From NCBI GenBank assembly GCA_020026375.1, contig JAHHQN010000009.1, positions 1 to 64,000 on the forward strand: a stretch of 64,000 nt of DNA. Direction: 5' to 3'. The translations under genes were made by a program, and so were the position numbers. This document shows positions 42,509 to 50,212 of the stretch, piece by piece. This DNA is from Alistipes sp. (lineage in GTDB: Bacteria; Bacteroidota; Bacteroidia; Bacteroidales; Rikenellaceae). Numbering within the stretch: the stretch's first letter is position 1; the number at the start of each line of letters is the position of its first letter. The notes beneath the pieces are model-generated. The model saw nothing but the letters and a program-made list of their open reading frames with translations, ran no database searches and had not been told where the DNA came from.

Positions 42509-42614
42509 GATTCTGTTTTTTAAGTGCGGGAGGGAAAGGAGGGTGTCGCAACACCGGCTTTCCCCACTCCGATTATCTGTGTATGTTAATTCCTTATATA
42601 TATTATATGTGCGC

Positions 42615-42636
42615 CGGCCGACAAACACATCGGCCG
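42615..42636. repeat. Inverted repeat between the dNK and GH3 genes
   Basis: CGGCCGA (42615-42621) pairs with TCGGCCG (42630-42636) around eight bases. It may be part of a terminator for the GH3 gene, but no T-tract follows, so its role is unclear. Confidence 0.35.
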
Positions 42637-42703
42637 CGCCCAGTCCGGGCCGCAGCGTCACTCCCCCGCCCCTTGCAGGGTCACGCCTCTCCGCCTTGCG
42701 GTG

Positions 42704-44179
42704 TCAGCCCCGACGGTTGTCGCAGAACGCCGCGAAATCATCGGCAAAACGACGGTCGTTGACCAGTCGCGGCACCTTGTTCTTGTGGCGCAGGCGCAGC
42801 CATTCGAGGAAGCGTCCGCGCTCCACCACCCTGATGTGCTGACGTTCGAGCGTAGTCTTGCGCTTGGCGTCGTAGTCGGAGTTGACCTTGCGCAGCTCCT
42901 CGTCCAGTATCCGGGCGAAGCGGTCCAAGGAGTCGGGTTCGCGCTCGAACTCCACAAACCACTCGTGTGCGCCCTGCTCACGCAGCGACATGTAGCACGG
43001 TGCCACGGAGTACTCGCTCACCACGGCACCCGTTTGGCGGCAGGCGGCCACCAGTGCCGTGTCGGCATTGTCGACAATCAGCTCCTCACCGAAGACGTTG
43101 ATGAACTGACGGGTGCGTCCTGCAAAACGGATACGGTAGGGGTTCACCGAGGTGAACTCCACCGTGTCGCCGATTTCGTAACGCCACAGTCCGTTGTTCG
43201 ACGAGATGATCATGGCGTAGACCTTGCCGCACTCCACGCCCTCGAGCGGCACGATGACCTCTCCCGAGCGGAACTCGAAGAAGGTGCCGTAGTCGAGCAT
43301 CAGCAGCATGTCGTCGCGCGAGGGGTCGTCGGCCAGTGCGAAGAAACCCTCCGAGGCATTGTAGGTCTCCATGTAGTTCATCTCCGCCGAGGGGATAATC
43401 TCCTCGAAGGAGTGGCGGTAGGGTTTGAACTCCACACCGCCGTGGGCAAACAACTCCAAATCGGGCCACACCTCCCTGAGATTGCTCTTGCCCGTGAAGT
43501 CGAGCACCTTGCGCATCAGCTCCAGATTCCACGACGGCACACCGGCAAACGCGGTGATGTTCTCTGCGGCGCATTCGCGGCAGATGGCCTCACACTTCCG
43601 GTCGAAGTCGGGAATGATGGCCGTCGCAATCCGCGGTGCGCGGAACCAGCCGCTGCAGAACGACGTCTCGTGAATCAGCACCGCCGAGAGGTCGCCCACC
43701 AGATTGCCGTTTTCGTTCATACACGAGCCGCCCAGCGTGAGGGTCTTGCCCTCGAAGACACGGCTGCGGGGGTGGTTGGCCGCATAGACGGTGGCCACAT
43801 CACGCATGCCGAGGGTGTGGTTCCACCACAGCGACTCGCGTGTGACGGGGATATATTTGCTTCTGTCGGAAGTCGTACCCGACGACTTGGCATAGAGGGT
43901 CACCCGTCCCCGGCAGGTGACATTTTTCTCTCCGGCCACCATGCGCGAAATCCATGGTTTGAAGGAGTTGTAATCGAAGGTGTCGACACGACTCTGGAAC
44001 TGCTCCACGGTGCGGATATTCTCCAGCCCGTAGTGGCGGCCGAAAGCGGTGTGACGGTTTTTTCGCAACAGATTGCAGAGCATCTTCTGCTGCACCTCCA
44101 GGGGGTGACGGCGGAAATACTCGATGGCCGGCTCACGGCGTGAAAACCAGGCCCTCAATATTGTACTTCTCAGCGACAT
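42704..44179 (-). CDS. GH3-family protein (acyl-adenylate-forming)
   Basis: The 491-residue product belongs to the GH3 auxin-responsive promoter family, an adenylate-forming superfamily that in plants conjugates acyl acids to amino acids. Visible motifs include the P-loop-like AKSSGTTSDRSKYIPVT (near 105-125), LMLDYGTFFEFR and NGLWRYEIGDTVEFT (near 340-350). The family is common in Bacteroidota, but its bacterial substrate is unknown. It starts 2 bp after the trkA stop, so the two are translationally linked. Confidence 0.88.
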   Translation of the reverse strand: MSLRSTILRAWFSRREPAIEYFRRHPLEVQQKMLCNLLRKNRHTAFGRHYGLENIRTVEQFQSRVDTFDYNSFKPWISRMVAGEKNVTCRGRVTLYAKSSGTTSDRSKYIPVTRESLWWNHTLGMRDVATVYAANHPRSRVFEGKTLTLGGSCMNENGNLVGDLSAVLIHETSFCSGWFRAPRIATAIIPDFDRKCEAICRECAAENITAFAGVPSWNLELMRKVLDFTGKSNLREVWPDLELFAHGGVEFKPYRHSFEEIIPSAEMNYMETYNASEGFFALADDPSRDDMLLMLDYGTFFEFRSGEVIVPLEGVECGKVYAMIISSNNGLWRYEIGDTVEFTSVNPYRIRFAGRTRQFINVFGEELIVDNADTALVAACRQTGAVVSEYSVAPCYMSLREQGAHEWFVEFEREPDSLDRFARILDEELRKVNSDYDAKRKTTLERQHIRVVERGRFLEWLRLRHKNKVPRLVNDRRFADDFAAFCDNRRG

Positions 44180-44181
44180 GA

Positions 44182-45522
44182 TTAATTGAAGAATGTACCC
44201 ACACTGGCCACCGAACCCGGCATGGCGAAAACCACCACTCGGTCATAGGGGTTGATTTCCATATTGTCAACGGCGATGAACACCTTGTCACCACGCACGA
44301 TACCGCCGATCATGGTATCCTCCGGAAGTCCCAAATCCTTGATGCGCGCCTTGATGGCCGGCGAATTGGGCTTGACGATGAACTCCATCACCTCGGCGTC
44401 ACTGCCCGTCAGACACTTGATGGCCTGCACGTCGGTCGACATGGTGAAACGGAAGATGTTGGAGGCGGTGACCAGCTTCTTGTTGATGATGGTGTCGATA
44501 CCGATCGACTCCGCCAGATTGATGTAATTGAGGTTCTCGACCTCGGCGATGACCTTCTTCACACCCATGCGCTTGGCCAGCATGGCCGCCAGAATGTTGG
44601 TCTCGCTTCGTCCGGTCACGGCCACAAAAGCGTCCATATTGGCCAGACCCTCCTCCAGCATGATGTCGGTATTACGGCCGTCCTCGTTGATGATGAGGGT
44701 CTTGTCGAGGGTTTCGGCCAGACGATAGGCCTTCTCGGCGTTGTAGTCCACCATCTTGATGTTCACCTCGTCCTGCAACTCGGTGGCGATGCGGATACCG
44801 ATGCGCGAGCCGCCCAGAATCATCATGTTGTTGATTTCGATATTCTTGCGGCCCGACGATTCCATCACCTCCTTCACCGCGTCCTGACGGGCGATGATGT
44901 AAATCACGTCGCCCTCCATATAGATTTCGCCCTGACGCGGAATGATGGTCTGCTCGCCGCGTGTGATGGCCACCGTGCGGTAGCTCAGCGAAGTTTCGTT
45001 CTCGTCGAAGCCCTCCACCTCGCGGCCGATGAGCGACGAGGCCGGCTCCAGACGGAAGACCACCAGCGAGAGTTTGCCGCTCGAGAAGTCGACATACTCG
45101 GTGGTGGAGGTGTGGCCCAGCAGGTTGATGACCTCACGGGCGGCCACCTTCTCGGGATAGAAGAGGTAGTCGATACCCATGTCGATGAACATCTCCTTGT
45201 TGTTGGGTTCGAGGTATTCGTTGTTGTCGATGCGGGCGATGGATTTCTTCGCGCCCAGTTTCTTGGCCAGAATGGCGGCGATGACATTCTCGTTCTCCTC
45301 GTGGTTGACGGCGATGAACAGGTCGCAGCGGCGCACCGAAGCACGGCGCAGAACCGTGAAATTGGTGGAGTCGCCCTCCACGGTAATGACGTCGGCAAGG
45401 CTGCCCACCTCCGACAACAGTTTGGGGTCTTTGTCGATGATGGTAATATCGTGACCGTTACCACTCAACATTCTCGCCAGATGGCTGCCCATCTCACCGG
45501 CTCCCGCGATAACAATTTTCAT
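44182..45522 (-). CDS. trkA: Trk potassium-uptake regulatory subunit TrkA
   Basis: Cytoplasmic NAD-binding gating subunit of the Trk/Ktr K+ transporter. The 446 residues form two repeats of RCK N-domain (Rossmann, VIAGAGEMGSHLARML and MILGGSRIGIRIATEL) and RCK C-domain, the full-length TrkA layout. The membrane partner TrkH is not adjacent; the next gene encodes a GH3 protein. The promoter predicts an unusually long, structured leader of about 160 nt. Confidence 0.95.
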   Translation of the reverse strand: MKIVIAGAGEMGSHLARMLSGNGHDITIIDKDPKLLSEVGSLADVITVEGDSTNFTVLRRASVRRCDLFIAVNHEENENVIAAILAKKLGAKKSIARIDNNEYLEPNNKEMFIDMGIDYLFYPEKVAAREVINLLGHTSTTEYVDFSSGKLSLVVFRLEPASSLIGREVEGFDENETSLSYRTVAITRGEQTIIPRQGEIYMEGDVIYIIARQDAVKEVMESSGRKNIEINNMMILGGSRIGIRIATELQDEVNIKMVDYNAEKAYRLAETLDKTLIINEDGRNTDIMLEEGLANMDAFVAVTGRSETNILAAMLAKRMGVKKVIAEVENLNYINLAESIGIDTIINKKLVTASNIFRFTMSTDVQAIKCLTGSDAEVMEFIVKPNSPAIKARIKDLGLPEDTMIGGIVRGDKVFIAVDNMEINPYDRVVVFAMPGSVASVGTFFN

Positions 45523-45684
45523 ATCTTAAAAAAACTCTGTTTTAGCATTGTCCTCAAAAAGCACGCCCCGACATCATCAGGGGACTGAAGAGGCAAAAAC
45601 CCGTTTCCACACAGCGGTTTACGCCCCCCGGACACGCTCCGCGGAAAAGATGCGGAGGTTAGTCGGACAACATTTTTGCAAAAT
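45523..45684 (-). promoter_or_regulatory. Long structured leader of trkA
   Basis: From the predicted start near 45684, the minus-strand leader can form CTCCGC/GCGGAG, then an imperfect CCG/CGG stem followed by TTTTT, then a CCTC/GAGG stem enclosing CCCC/GGGG. It does not match a riboswitch class I know. It may be a cis-regulatory RNA or simply a long leader. Confidence 0.3.
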
Positions 45685-45706
45685 ATCATACAAATGTATA
45701 AATTTG
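45673..45706 (+). promoter_or_regulatory. Promoter of the small Cys-rich membrane protein gene
   Basis: -33 TTTTTG (45673-45678) and -7 TAAATTTG (45699-45706) with a 20-bp spacer. Leader of about 35 nt to the ATG at 45748. Confidence 0.65.
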
Positions 45707-45722
45707 CCACGGAAAGCACAAA
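45691..45722 (-). promoter_or_regulatory. Promoter of trkA-GH3
   Basis: Minus-strand -7 TACATTTG (45691-45698) and -33 TTTG (45719-45722) with a 20-bp spacer. It interleaves with the divergent promoter at 45673-45706. Confidence 0.65.
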
Positions 45723-45747
45723 ATAAATCGAAAAAAATCAGTCAATT

Positions 45748-46083
45748 ATGTCAACAACATTCGCAGTTATCCTCTGTTCCATTTTGGCCGTCGGATTTTT
45801 CGTCCTCGGACTCTCGCTGACGCTCATCATCAAGGGACACCACATAGATTCCGAAATCTCGACCAACAAGGACATGCAGCGCATGGGCATCAAGTGTGCG
45901 GTGCAGGAGACCCGCGAGGACGACGGCACGGCCAGCTGTTCGACCACCCACACCCTGTCGGGCTGTACGGGCAACTGCGCGGCCTGCGATGTGGAGCAGA
46001 CCGACCGCGACCGCGAAAAGCAGGCCAAGAATATCCGCAAGAATGCGGCCGCCCACCACGACGACGAGGAGGACGACGAGTAG
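45748..46083 (+). CDS. Small membrane-anchored Cys-rich protein
   Basis: The 111-residue product has one N-terminal transmembrane helix (about 5-28), then a soluble part with Cys50, Cys64 and a tight group Cys73-x3-Cys77-x2-Cys80 (SGCTGNCAAC), and a highly charged tail (HHDDEEDDE). The layout of one helix plus a cysteine cluster recalls NqrM, an Nqr maturation factor, but similarity is weak and I do not assign it. It has a strong promoter of its own, divergent from trkA. Candidate roles are metal or Fe-S handling at the membrane. Confidence 0.7.
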   Translation: MSTTFAVILCSILAVGFFVLGLSLTLIIKGHHIDSEISTNKDMQRMGIKCAVQETREDDGTASCSTTHTLSGCTGNCAACDVEQTDRDREKQAKNIRKNAAAHHDDEEDDE

Positions 46084-46112
46084 TCACCCCCGCCGGCGAT
46101 ACCTCACCACAC

Positions 46113-46150
46113 GAAAAAAGCGACACTTCACACCGAAGCGTCGCTTTTTC
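46113..46150. terminator. Bidirectional terminator before the 3' end of cysQ
   Basis: GCGACACTTC (46120-46129) pairs with GAAGCGTCGC (46135-46144), one mismatch, between an A-run and a T-run. It serves the convergent genes on both sides. Confidence 0.8.
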
Positions 46151-46181
46151 TTTTCCTTGCGGTCACTCTCCGCCCACCGCG

Positions 46182-47069
46182 CTATATCCGCGAATACTTC
46201 GAGCGGCACTCGAACCACGGATTGAGCAAATCCTCCTGGTTGTATTTCAGCGGTGCGCCGTCGGGCAGCGCACGGGTTTGACCGCCGGCCTCGGAGAGAA
46301 TGAGTTCTCCGGCCGCCGTGTCCCACTCATAGGTGTGGGTCGTGCGCACATAGTAGTCGACCGTGCCTTCGGCCAGCAGACAGAACTTGTAGGAGCTGCC
46401 CTGCACGAGGGTCTCCAAATCGGGGAAGGAGGTCTTCAGTCGTGCAATGTATTCGTCGGTCTCGGGCGTCTGGTGCGAACGCGACACGGTCACCACCTGA
46501 CGGGCATGCGCCGCCTCGCTCTCGAGGGGCAGACGCACCGCACCGCCGACAATCTGCTCGTAGGTGTAGTCGGCATCGGCCGAGGGCGGAATGGCGGTCT
46601 TGAGGTAGGAACCGCGGCCGTATTCGGCGATGTAGATTTTTTCGAAATAGGGAACATAAATCACCGAAGCCATGCACACCTTGTTCTCCATGAGGGCGAT
46701 GTTGACCGTAAACTCGTTATTGCCCTTGATGAACTCCAAGGTGCCGTCGAGGGGATCGACCAGCCAGTAGAGCTCCCAGTTGCGCCGTTCATCGAAGCGC
46801 ATCTCGCGCCCCTCCTCGCTCAACACGGGAATGCGTGTGGGGCCCAGATAATCCTTTATGGTCTTGTGTGCCAGACCGTCGGCAATGGTTTTGGGGGTGT
46901 GGTCTTCTCGCAGACTCACATCGTAATCGTCGCGCTGTTTATAAATCTGCATGATGGAGGCGCCGGCTCTGACTGCCGCATTGAAGATGGCCGGCAGCAA
47001 CAACCTCCTCACAGTTTCATCTATCATTGTTTCGGGTAGGTTTTGGTTGTTGACGTTATGGTTTGTCAT
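46182..47069 (-). CDS. cysQ: 3'(2'),5'-bisphosphate nucleotidase CysQ-like
   Basis: Inositol-monophosphatase-fold enzyme that most likely clears 3'-phosphoadenosine phosphate from sulfate metabolism. The 295 residues contain LSEEG, the metal-binding WLVDPLDGTLEFIKGNNEFTV and YEWDTAAGELIL. WLVDPLDGT.EFI is the CysQ signature. A -7-like TATCTTTA lies directly upstream of the first ATG, so the internal ATG at 47027 (MIDETVRRLLLPA) may be the true start, giving 281 residues. Confidence 0.9.
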   Translation of the reverse strand: MTNHNVNNQNLPETMIDETVRRLLLPAIFNAAVRAGASIMQIYKQRDDYDVSLREDHTPKTIADGLAHKTIKDYLGPTRIPVLSEEGREMRFDERRNWELYWLVDPLDGTLEFIKGNNEFTVNIALMENKVCMASVIYVPYFEKIYIAEYGRGSYLKTAIPPSADADYTYEQIVGGAVRLPLESEAAHARQVVTVSRSHQTPETDEYIARLKTSFPDLETLVQGSSYKFCLLAEGTVDYYVRTTHTYEWDTAAGELILSEAGGQTRALPDGAPLKYNQEDLLNPWFECRSKYSRI

Positions 47070-47232
47070 GGTAAAGATAGTGAATATTTACAACATCTTA
47101 AAATTTTCAAGGCTCATTCCTTCCAAATTCATCAAAGAGCCTGCCAAGCCTTCGCCGGCTGTCTAAATAACGTACGACAGCCGACAATTCGCATAAAAGA
47201 TGCAAAAAAAAGCAAAAATGAGGGGTGAAATG

Positions 47233-47262
47233 TTGTTTATAAGATAAATATGGCTATCTTTG
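47233..47262 (+). promoter_or_regulatory. Promoter of rplU-rpmA
   Basis: -33 TTG (47233-47235) and -7 TATCTTTG (47255-47262) with a 19-bp spacer. The leader to the ATG at 47300 is about 31 nt. Confidence 0.7.
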
Positions 47263-47299
47263 CACCCTGAATTATGTTCAATTACATAACCAACTAATA

Positions 47300-47611
47300 A
47301 TGTACGTTATAGTAGAGATTGCAGGTCAGCAGTTCAAGGCTGAGAAAGGTCGTAAACTTTATGTTCACCGTCTCCAGGGCGAAGAGAATTCGTCCGTAAG
47401 TTTCGACAAGGTCCTGCTCACAGACAACGACGGTCAGGTTAAAGTAGGTGCACCTGTAGTAGAAGGCGCCTCAGTTAAGTGCAAAATCTTGAAGCACCTG
47501 AAGGACGACAAAGTCATCGTCTTCAAGAAGAAACGCCGTACGGGCTATCAGAAGAGCAACGGTCACCGTCAGGCTCTTACTCAGATTCTCGTAGAGGACA
47601 TTGTTGCATAA
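47300..47611 (+). CDS. rplU: 50S ribosomal protein L21
   Basis: Large-subunit protein of 103 residues that binds 23S rRNA. It starts MYVIVEIAGQQFKAEKGRKLYVHRL and contains VKCKILKHLKDDKVIVFKKKRRTGYQKSNGHRQ, the L21 signature. It is first of the usual rplU-rpmA pair, 20 bp before rpmA. The short leader leaves no room for a large autoregulatory RNA. Confidence 0.97.
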   Translation: MYVIVEIAGQQFKAEKGRKLYVHRLQGEENSSVSFDKVLLTDNDGQVKVGAPVVEGASVKCKILKHLKDDKVIVFKKKRRTGYQKSNGHRQALTQILVEDIVA

Positions 47612-47631
47612 ACCTTTAAAAACGAAAAGAC

Positions 47632-47892
47632 ATGGCACACAAGAAAGGTGTAGGTAGTTCGAAGAACGGTCGTGAGTCAGAGAGCAAGCGACTCGGCATC
47701 AAATTGTTCGGCGGTCAGTTCGCAAAGGCAGGCAACATCATCGTTCGCCAGCGCGGTACTGTACACAATGCCGGTGAGAATGTAGGTATGGGTAAAGACC
47801 ACACCCTGTTCGCCCTCGTGGACGGAACAGTAGCATTCTGCAAGAAGAGCGAAGGCAAATCTTATGTCAGCGTTACTCCCCTCTCGGAGTAA
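47632..47892 (+). CDS. rpmA: 50S ribosomal protein L27
   Basis: Large-subunit protein of 86 residues near the peptidyl-transferase centre. It starts MAHKKGVGSSKNGRESESKRLGIKLFGGQ and has the conserved AGNIIVRQRGTVHNAGENVGMGKDHTLFAL. There is no Firmicutes-type cleaved N-terminal extension: AHKKG follows the initiator Met directly. A terminator follows about 20 bp after the stop. Confidence 0.97.
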   Translation: MAHKKGVGSSKNGRESESKRLGIKLFGGQFAKAGNIIVRQRGTVHNAGENVGMGKDHTLFALVDGTVAFCKKSEGKSYVSVTPLSE

Positions 47893-47910
47893 GCTCCATA
47901 GCTTTCACAA

Positions 47911-47950
47911 CAAAAAAAAGAGTTTTCCAAAATGGAAAACTCTTTTTTTT
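47911..47950. terminator. Terminator after rpmA
   Basis: GAGTTTTCC (47920-47928) pairs with GGAAAACTC (47934-47942) between an A-run and an eight-base T-run. Confidence 0.88.
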
Positions 47951-48240
47951 ATGCCCCTATACAAAGGGGCGGACGGAGATGGGGCGGCTCATACTCTCCA
48001 CGTACCCACGCTCTACACGCGTCAGTTCTCCCCTCCTACTTGCCAGCTCTCCCCACCTGCGACTCCACGTATCTACTCTCTCCATATTAGGACTCCGCAT
48101 CCTGCCACGGAATAAGAGCCACCCCATTGGCTGATAGCTGCGCTTCTTACCCACACCCGTACTGCCCACGGGCGACACTCCCCCACAGCCGGGCATATCG
48201 GGAAAATTCTCCCCCTGCTCGCCGTCCACACGCACAGGCA
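47951..48240. other. Spacer with degenerate purine/pyrimidine-biased repeats
   Basis: No convincing gene. The plus strand is C-rich and pyrimidine-biased, with CTCCACGTA near 47996 and again near 48064. On the minus strand GGGGAGAGCTGGC and GGGGAGAACTGAC recur about 25 bp apart. A minus-strand frame of 94 codons exists at 47957-48241 but lacks family features and a promoter, and abuts a terminator. It may be a decayed gene or neutral spacer. Confidence 0.4.
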
Positions 48241-48274
48241 CAAAAAAAAGTCGCTCCCCTTTCGGGGAACGACT
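48241..48274 (-). terminator. Terminator of the 281-residue lipoprotein gene
   Basis: AGTCG-TCCCC (48249-48259) pairs with GGGGA-CGACT (48264-48274); the minus-strand transcript then reads an eight-base T-run. Confidence 0.85.
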
Positions 48275-48305
48275 CCACTATATTGAATCTAATTTATCGA
48301 ATCAA

Positions 48306-49151
48306 TTACTTCTTCTCCAAGGGGAAGGTAATCTTGAACGACTCGCTGGCGTTGATAACGCTCTCTATCAGCTCGGGAACGTTAATCTGCATACCCATTG
48401 CGCTCACGGGAGGAACAACACTCTTCAACACCTGGAGAATGGGCAGGTAAGGCAGAGCCATATCACGGTCAATGTAGATGTCCAACTGGTTACCATTTAC
48501 GGTGTACTTCAAGGGAATACCGAAGTAGTCACCGGTAGTCTTGATGGGCAGCTTGTTGTCGGCAATCATCTTTGCCAGCTGCTTCGAGAAGTTGGGGCCC
48601 ATATCTGCGGCAGCCTTCTCATCAATGAACTTCTTGCTCAAACGGAAGTACATCATCGAAGCGTTAGCCTCGTAAGCTACTGCATTGGCAGGAATAACGG
48701 CATCAGTCTCTGCGCTGGGGAAATTCTTTACCTCGGGCAGGAACTCGGGCTGCATGAGCGAACCGAGGATAGAACCGGTGTCGGTACCCTTCATCTTGAT
48801 ATCCTTATACTTTGCTTTGATTGCACCGTTGGGAGCAAGAGTGAACTCCTGGAGACCACCTGCAACCAGCTGCGATACCATAGCGTTCATCAACGAGATA
48901 ACAGAGCTTGCGGGCATGAAACCACCTACTGTGGGCATATTAACACCCTCTTTCCACTTGAAGTCCATCACGAAGTTCATGTTCTGAACCTCACCACCGT
49001 TGATATCGGGATTCGAAACCTCACGAGTCGAGGTTACGTAAGTACCGGCGATGGGATAGCCACTACCTACACCGTCATTGTCATCCGAGCAGGCAACAAA
49101 TGCAGTGGCCATGGCACAAAAAGCAAAAATCTTGAGTAAATTCTTTTTCAT
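48306..49151 (-). CDS. Bacteroidota lipoprotein of unknown function (DUF4925-like)
   Basis: The 281-residue product has a lipoprotein signal with lipobox FVAC (Cys21) and a Ser-Asp-Asp linker. The mature part is predicted mixed beta/alpha, with GYPIAGTYVTSTREVSNP and a long hydrophobic stretch MPASSVISLMNAMVSQLVAGGLQ. It resembles DUF4925-type lipoproteins of gut Bacteroidota in size and signal, but I cannot confirm the family. The coding GC is lower than in neighbouring housekeeping genes. Single gene with its own promoter and terminator. Function unknown. Confidence 0.72.
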   Translation of the reverse strand: MKKNLLKIFAFCAMATAFVACSDDNDGVGSGYPIAGTYVTSTREVSNPDINGGEVQNMNFVMDFKWKEGVNMPTVGGFMPASSVISLMNAMVSQLVAGGLQEFTLAPNGAIKAKYKDIKMKGTDTGSILGSLMQPEFLPEVKNFPSAETDAVIPANAVAYEANASMMYFRLSKKFIDEKAAADMGPNFSKQLAKMIADNKLPIKTTGDYFGIPLKYTVNGNQLDIYIDRDMALPYLPILQVLKSVVPPVSAMGMQINVPELIESVINASESFKITFPLEKK

Positions 49152-49190
49152 AATATAAAAGTGTATTGTTATTTCATTTTTTTAGTAATG

Positions 49191-49222
49191 CAAAAATATT
49201 GCCACTGCACATCAAAAGCAAA
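49191..49222 (-). promoter_or_regulatory. Promoter of the 281-residue lipoprotein gene
   Basis: Minus-strand -7 TATTTTTG (49191-49198) and -33 TTTG (49219-49222) with a 20-bp spacer; leader about 35 nt. Confidence 0.6.
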
Positions 49223-49329
49223 ACAATTCAATGAAACGGCCGATTTTTACCACCAAAAACCCATTTACACCACAAACCACCAATAAATTCCCATAAAAAG
49301 TTCAACCCAATCGCCCATCGCCCCCCCCC

Positions 49330-49368
49330 AAAAAAGAAGCCGTGGAACACTCCATCGTGTTCCACGGC
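49330..49368 (-). terminator. Terminator of the META-domain lipoprotein gene
   Basis: A 12-bp perfect stem GCCGTGGAACAC/GTGTTCCACGGC (49339-49368) with an A-run at 49330-49335 that reads as T on the minus strand. Confidence 0.82.
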
Positions 49369-49405
49369 ACTTTGCCCGAAGGCATATTTCGTTGTCAGAA
49401 TCAGA

Positions 49406-50077
49406 TTACTTGTTCGAAGGGCAACCCTCGCAAGCCTTCTTCTCACCGCAAGCTGCCTTGCTCTCGCAAGCCTTCTCTGCGTCACAAGCCTTCTTCTCGC
49501 CGCAAGTTGCCTCGCCCTCGCAAGACTTCTCTGCGCCGCAAGCCTTCATCTCACCGTCACATGCCTTCTCGCAGTCACCGCAAGACTCCTTCTCGCCTTC
49601 GCACTTCGAGGTGCAACCCTCGCAAGCACCTTCGCACTCCTTGGCTGCTGCCTTCTCGCAGCACTCGGGAACGACCTGAAATACTGCCAAAGTCTTCTTG
49701 TCAGCGTCGGTCAGGGTCAGCTCGTTGCCCTTAATCGAGTAGCCGTTTACCTTTGCCAGCATCTGGAGGAAAGCCGACTCCGACTGCATGTCGGGGCATG
49801 CCATACGGGTGGCACCTGCATTGCCCATCGAGAGCTCGCCGTCCTTCAACTCATAGGTACCGAAGAAACGGTTGCAGTTGGTGCGGCCGCTGAACTCGCC
49901 GGCCTCGCTGGCAAATGTCAGCACAAAAGCGTCCTCCTCGGCGTTGATGGTCTCGGCTGTGATGCCCTCCATCTCCACCAGTTTCCAGTAGGTATTCTCC
50001 AAATTGGCGTTCTCGGTGTTGCCGCCGCACGCCACCATTGCCACCAGGGCAACGGCTGCCATCAAAATCTTTTTCAT
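49406..50077 (-). CDS. META-domain lipoprotein with a cysteine hexapeptide array
   Basis: The 223-residue product has a lipoprotein signal (lipobox MVAC, Cys17), a META/HslJ-type domain (about 25-135) with GRTNCNRFFGTY and GATRMACPDMQSE, and an unusual C-terminal tail with 17 Cys between residues 139 and 219. From Cys180 to Cys216 seven cysteines are spaced exactly six residues apart, in units such as CGEKKA, CDAEKA and CESKAA. META domains are linked to stress resistance and adhesion; the tail looks like a metal- or thiol-reactive array. A metal-binding role is inference. Single gene, just downstream of nifJ. Confidence 0.8.
   Translation of the reverse strand: MKKILMAAVALVAMVACGGNTENANLENTYWKLVEMEGITAETINAEEDAFVLTFASEAGEFSGRTNCNRFFGTYELKDGELSMGNAGATRMACPDMQSESAFLQMLAKVNGYSIKGNELTLTDADKKTLAVFQVVPECCEKAAAKECEGACEGCTSKCEGEKESCGDCEKACDGEMKACGAEKSCEGEATCGEKKACDAEKACESKAACGEKKACEGCPSNK
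49430..49540 (-). repeat. 18-bp coding repeats for Cys-x5 hexapeptides
   Basis: Six tandem 18-bp units encode C-x5 hexapeptides (residues 180-215), closed by Cys216. Units are similar but not identical; CGEKKAC occurs twice, 54 bp apart. It reads as an expanded tandem repeat kept in frame. Confidence 0.75.
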
Positions 50078-50145
50078 AGTTCTTTTAAGTTGTTTAAAAA
50101 TTTTTCACATTCACCCCCTTTCTCACGAAAGAGGACTTTTCGTTG

Positions 50146-50153
50146 CGAATATA
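50146..50153 (-). promoter_or_regulatory. -7-like element for the META lipoprotein gene
   Basis: TATATTCG, one base off consensus, with a TTTTG at 50173-50177 as a -33 candidate. The latter overlaps the nifJ terminator hairpin. Confidence 0.4.
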
Positions 50154-50158
50154 GGGAC

Positions 50159-50194
50159 AAAAAAGGCGGTAACAAAATTGTTGCCGCCTTTTTT
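50159..50194. terminator. Terminator of nifJ
   Basis: GGCGG-AACAA (50165-50175) pairs with TTGTT-CCGCC (50178-50188) between A- and T-runs. It closes nifJ on the minus strand, 19 bp beyond the stop. Confidence 0.85.
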
Positions 50195-50212
50195 GCTAAA
50201 AATAGTTATATG

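Noticed and set aside
47957..48241. 94-codon minus-strand frame between rpmA and the lipoprotein gene
   Set aside because: No promoter of its own, no family features, low-complexity composition, and its end abuts a terminator.
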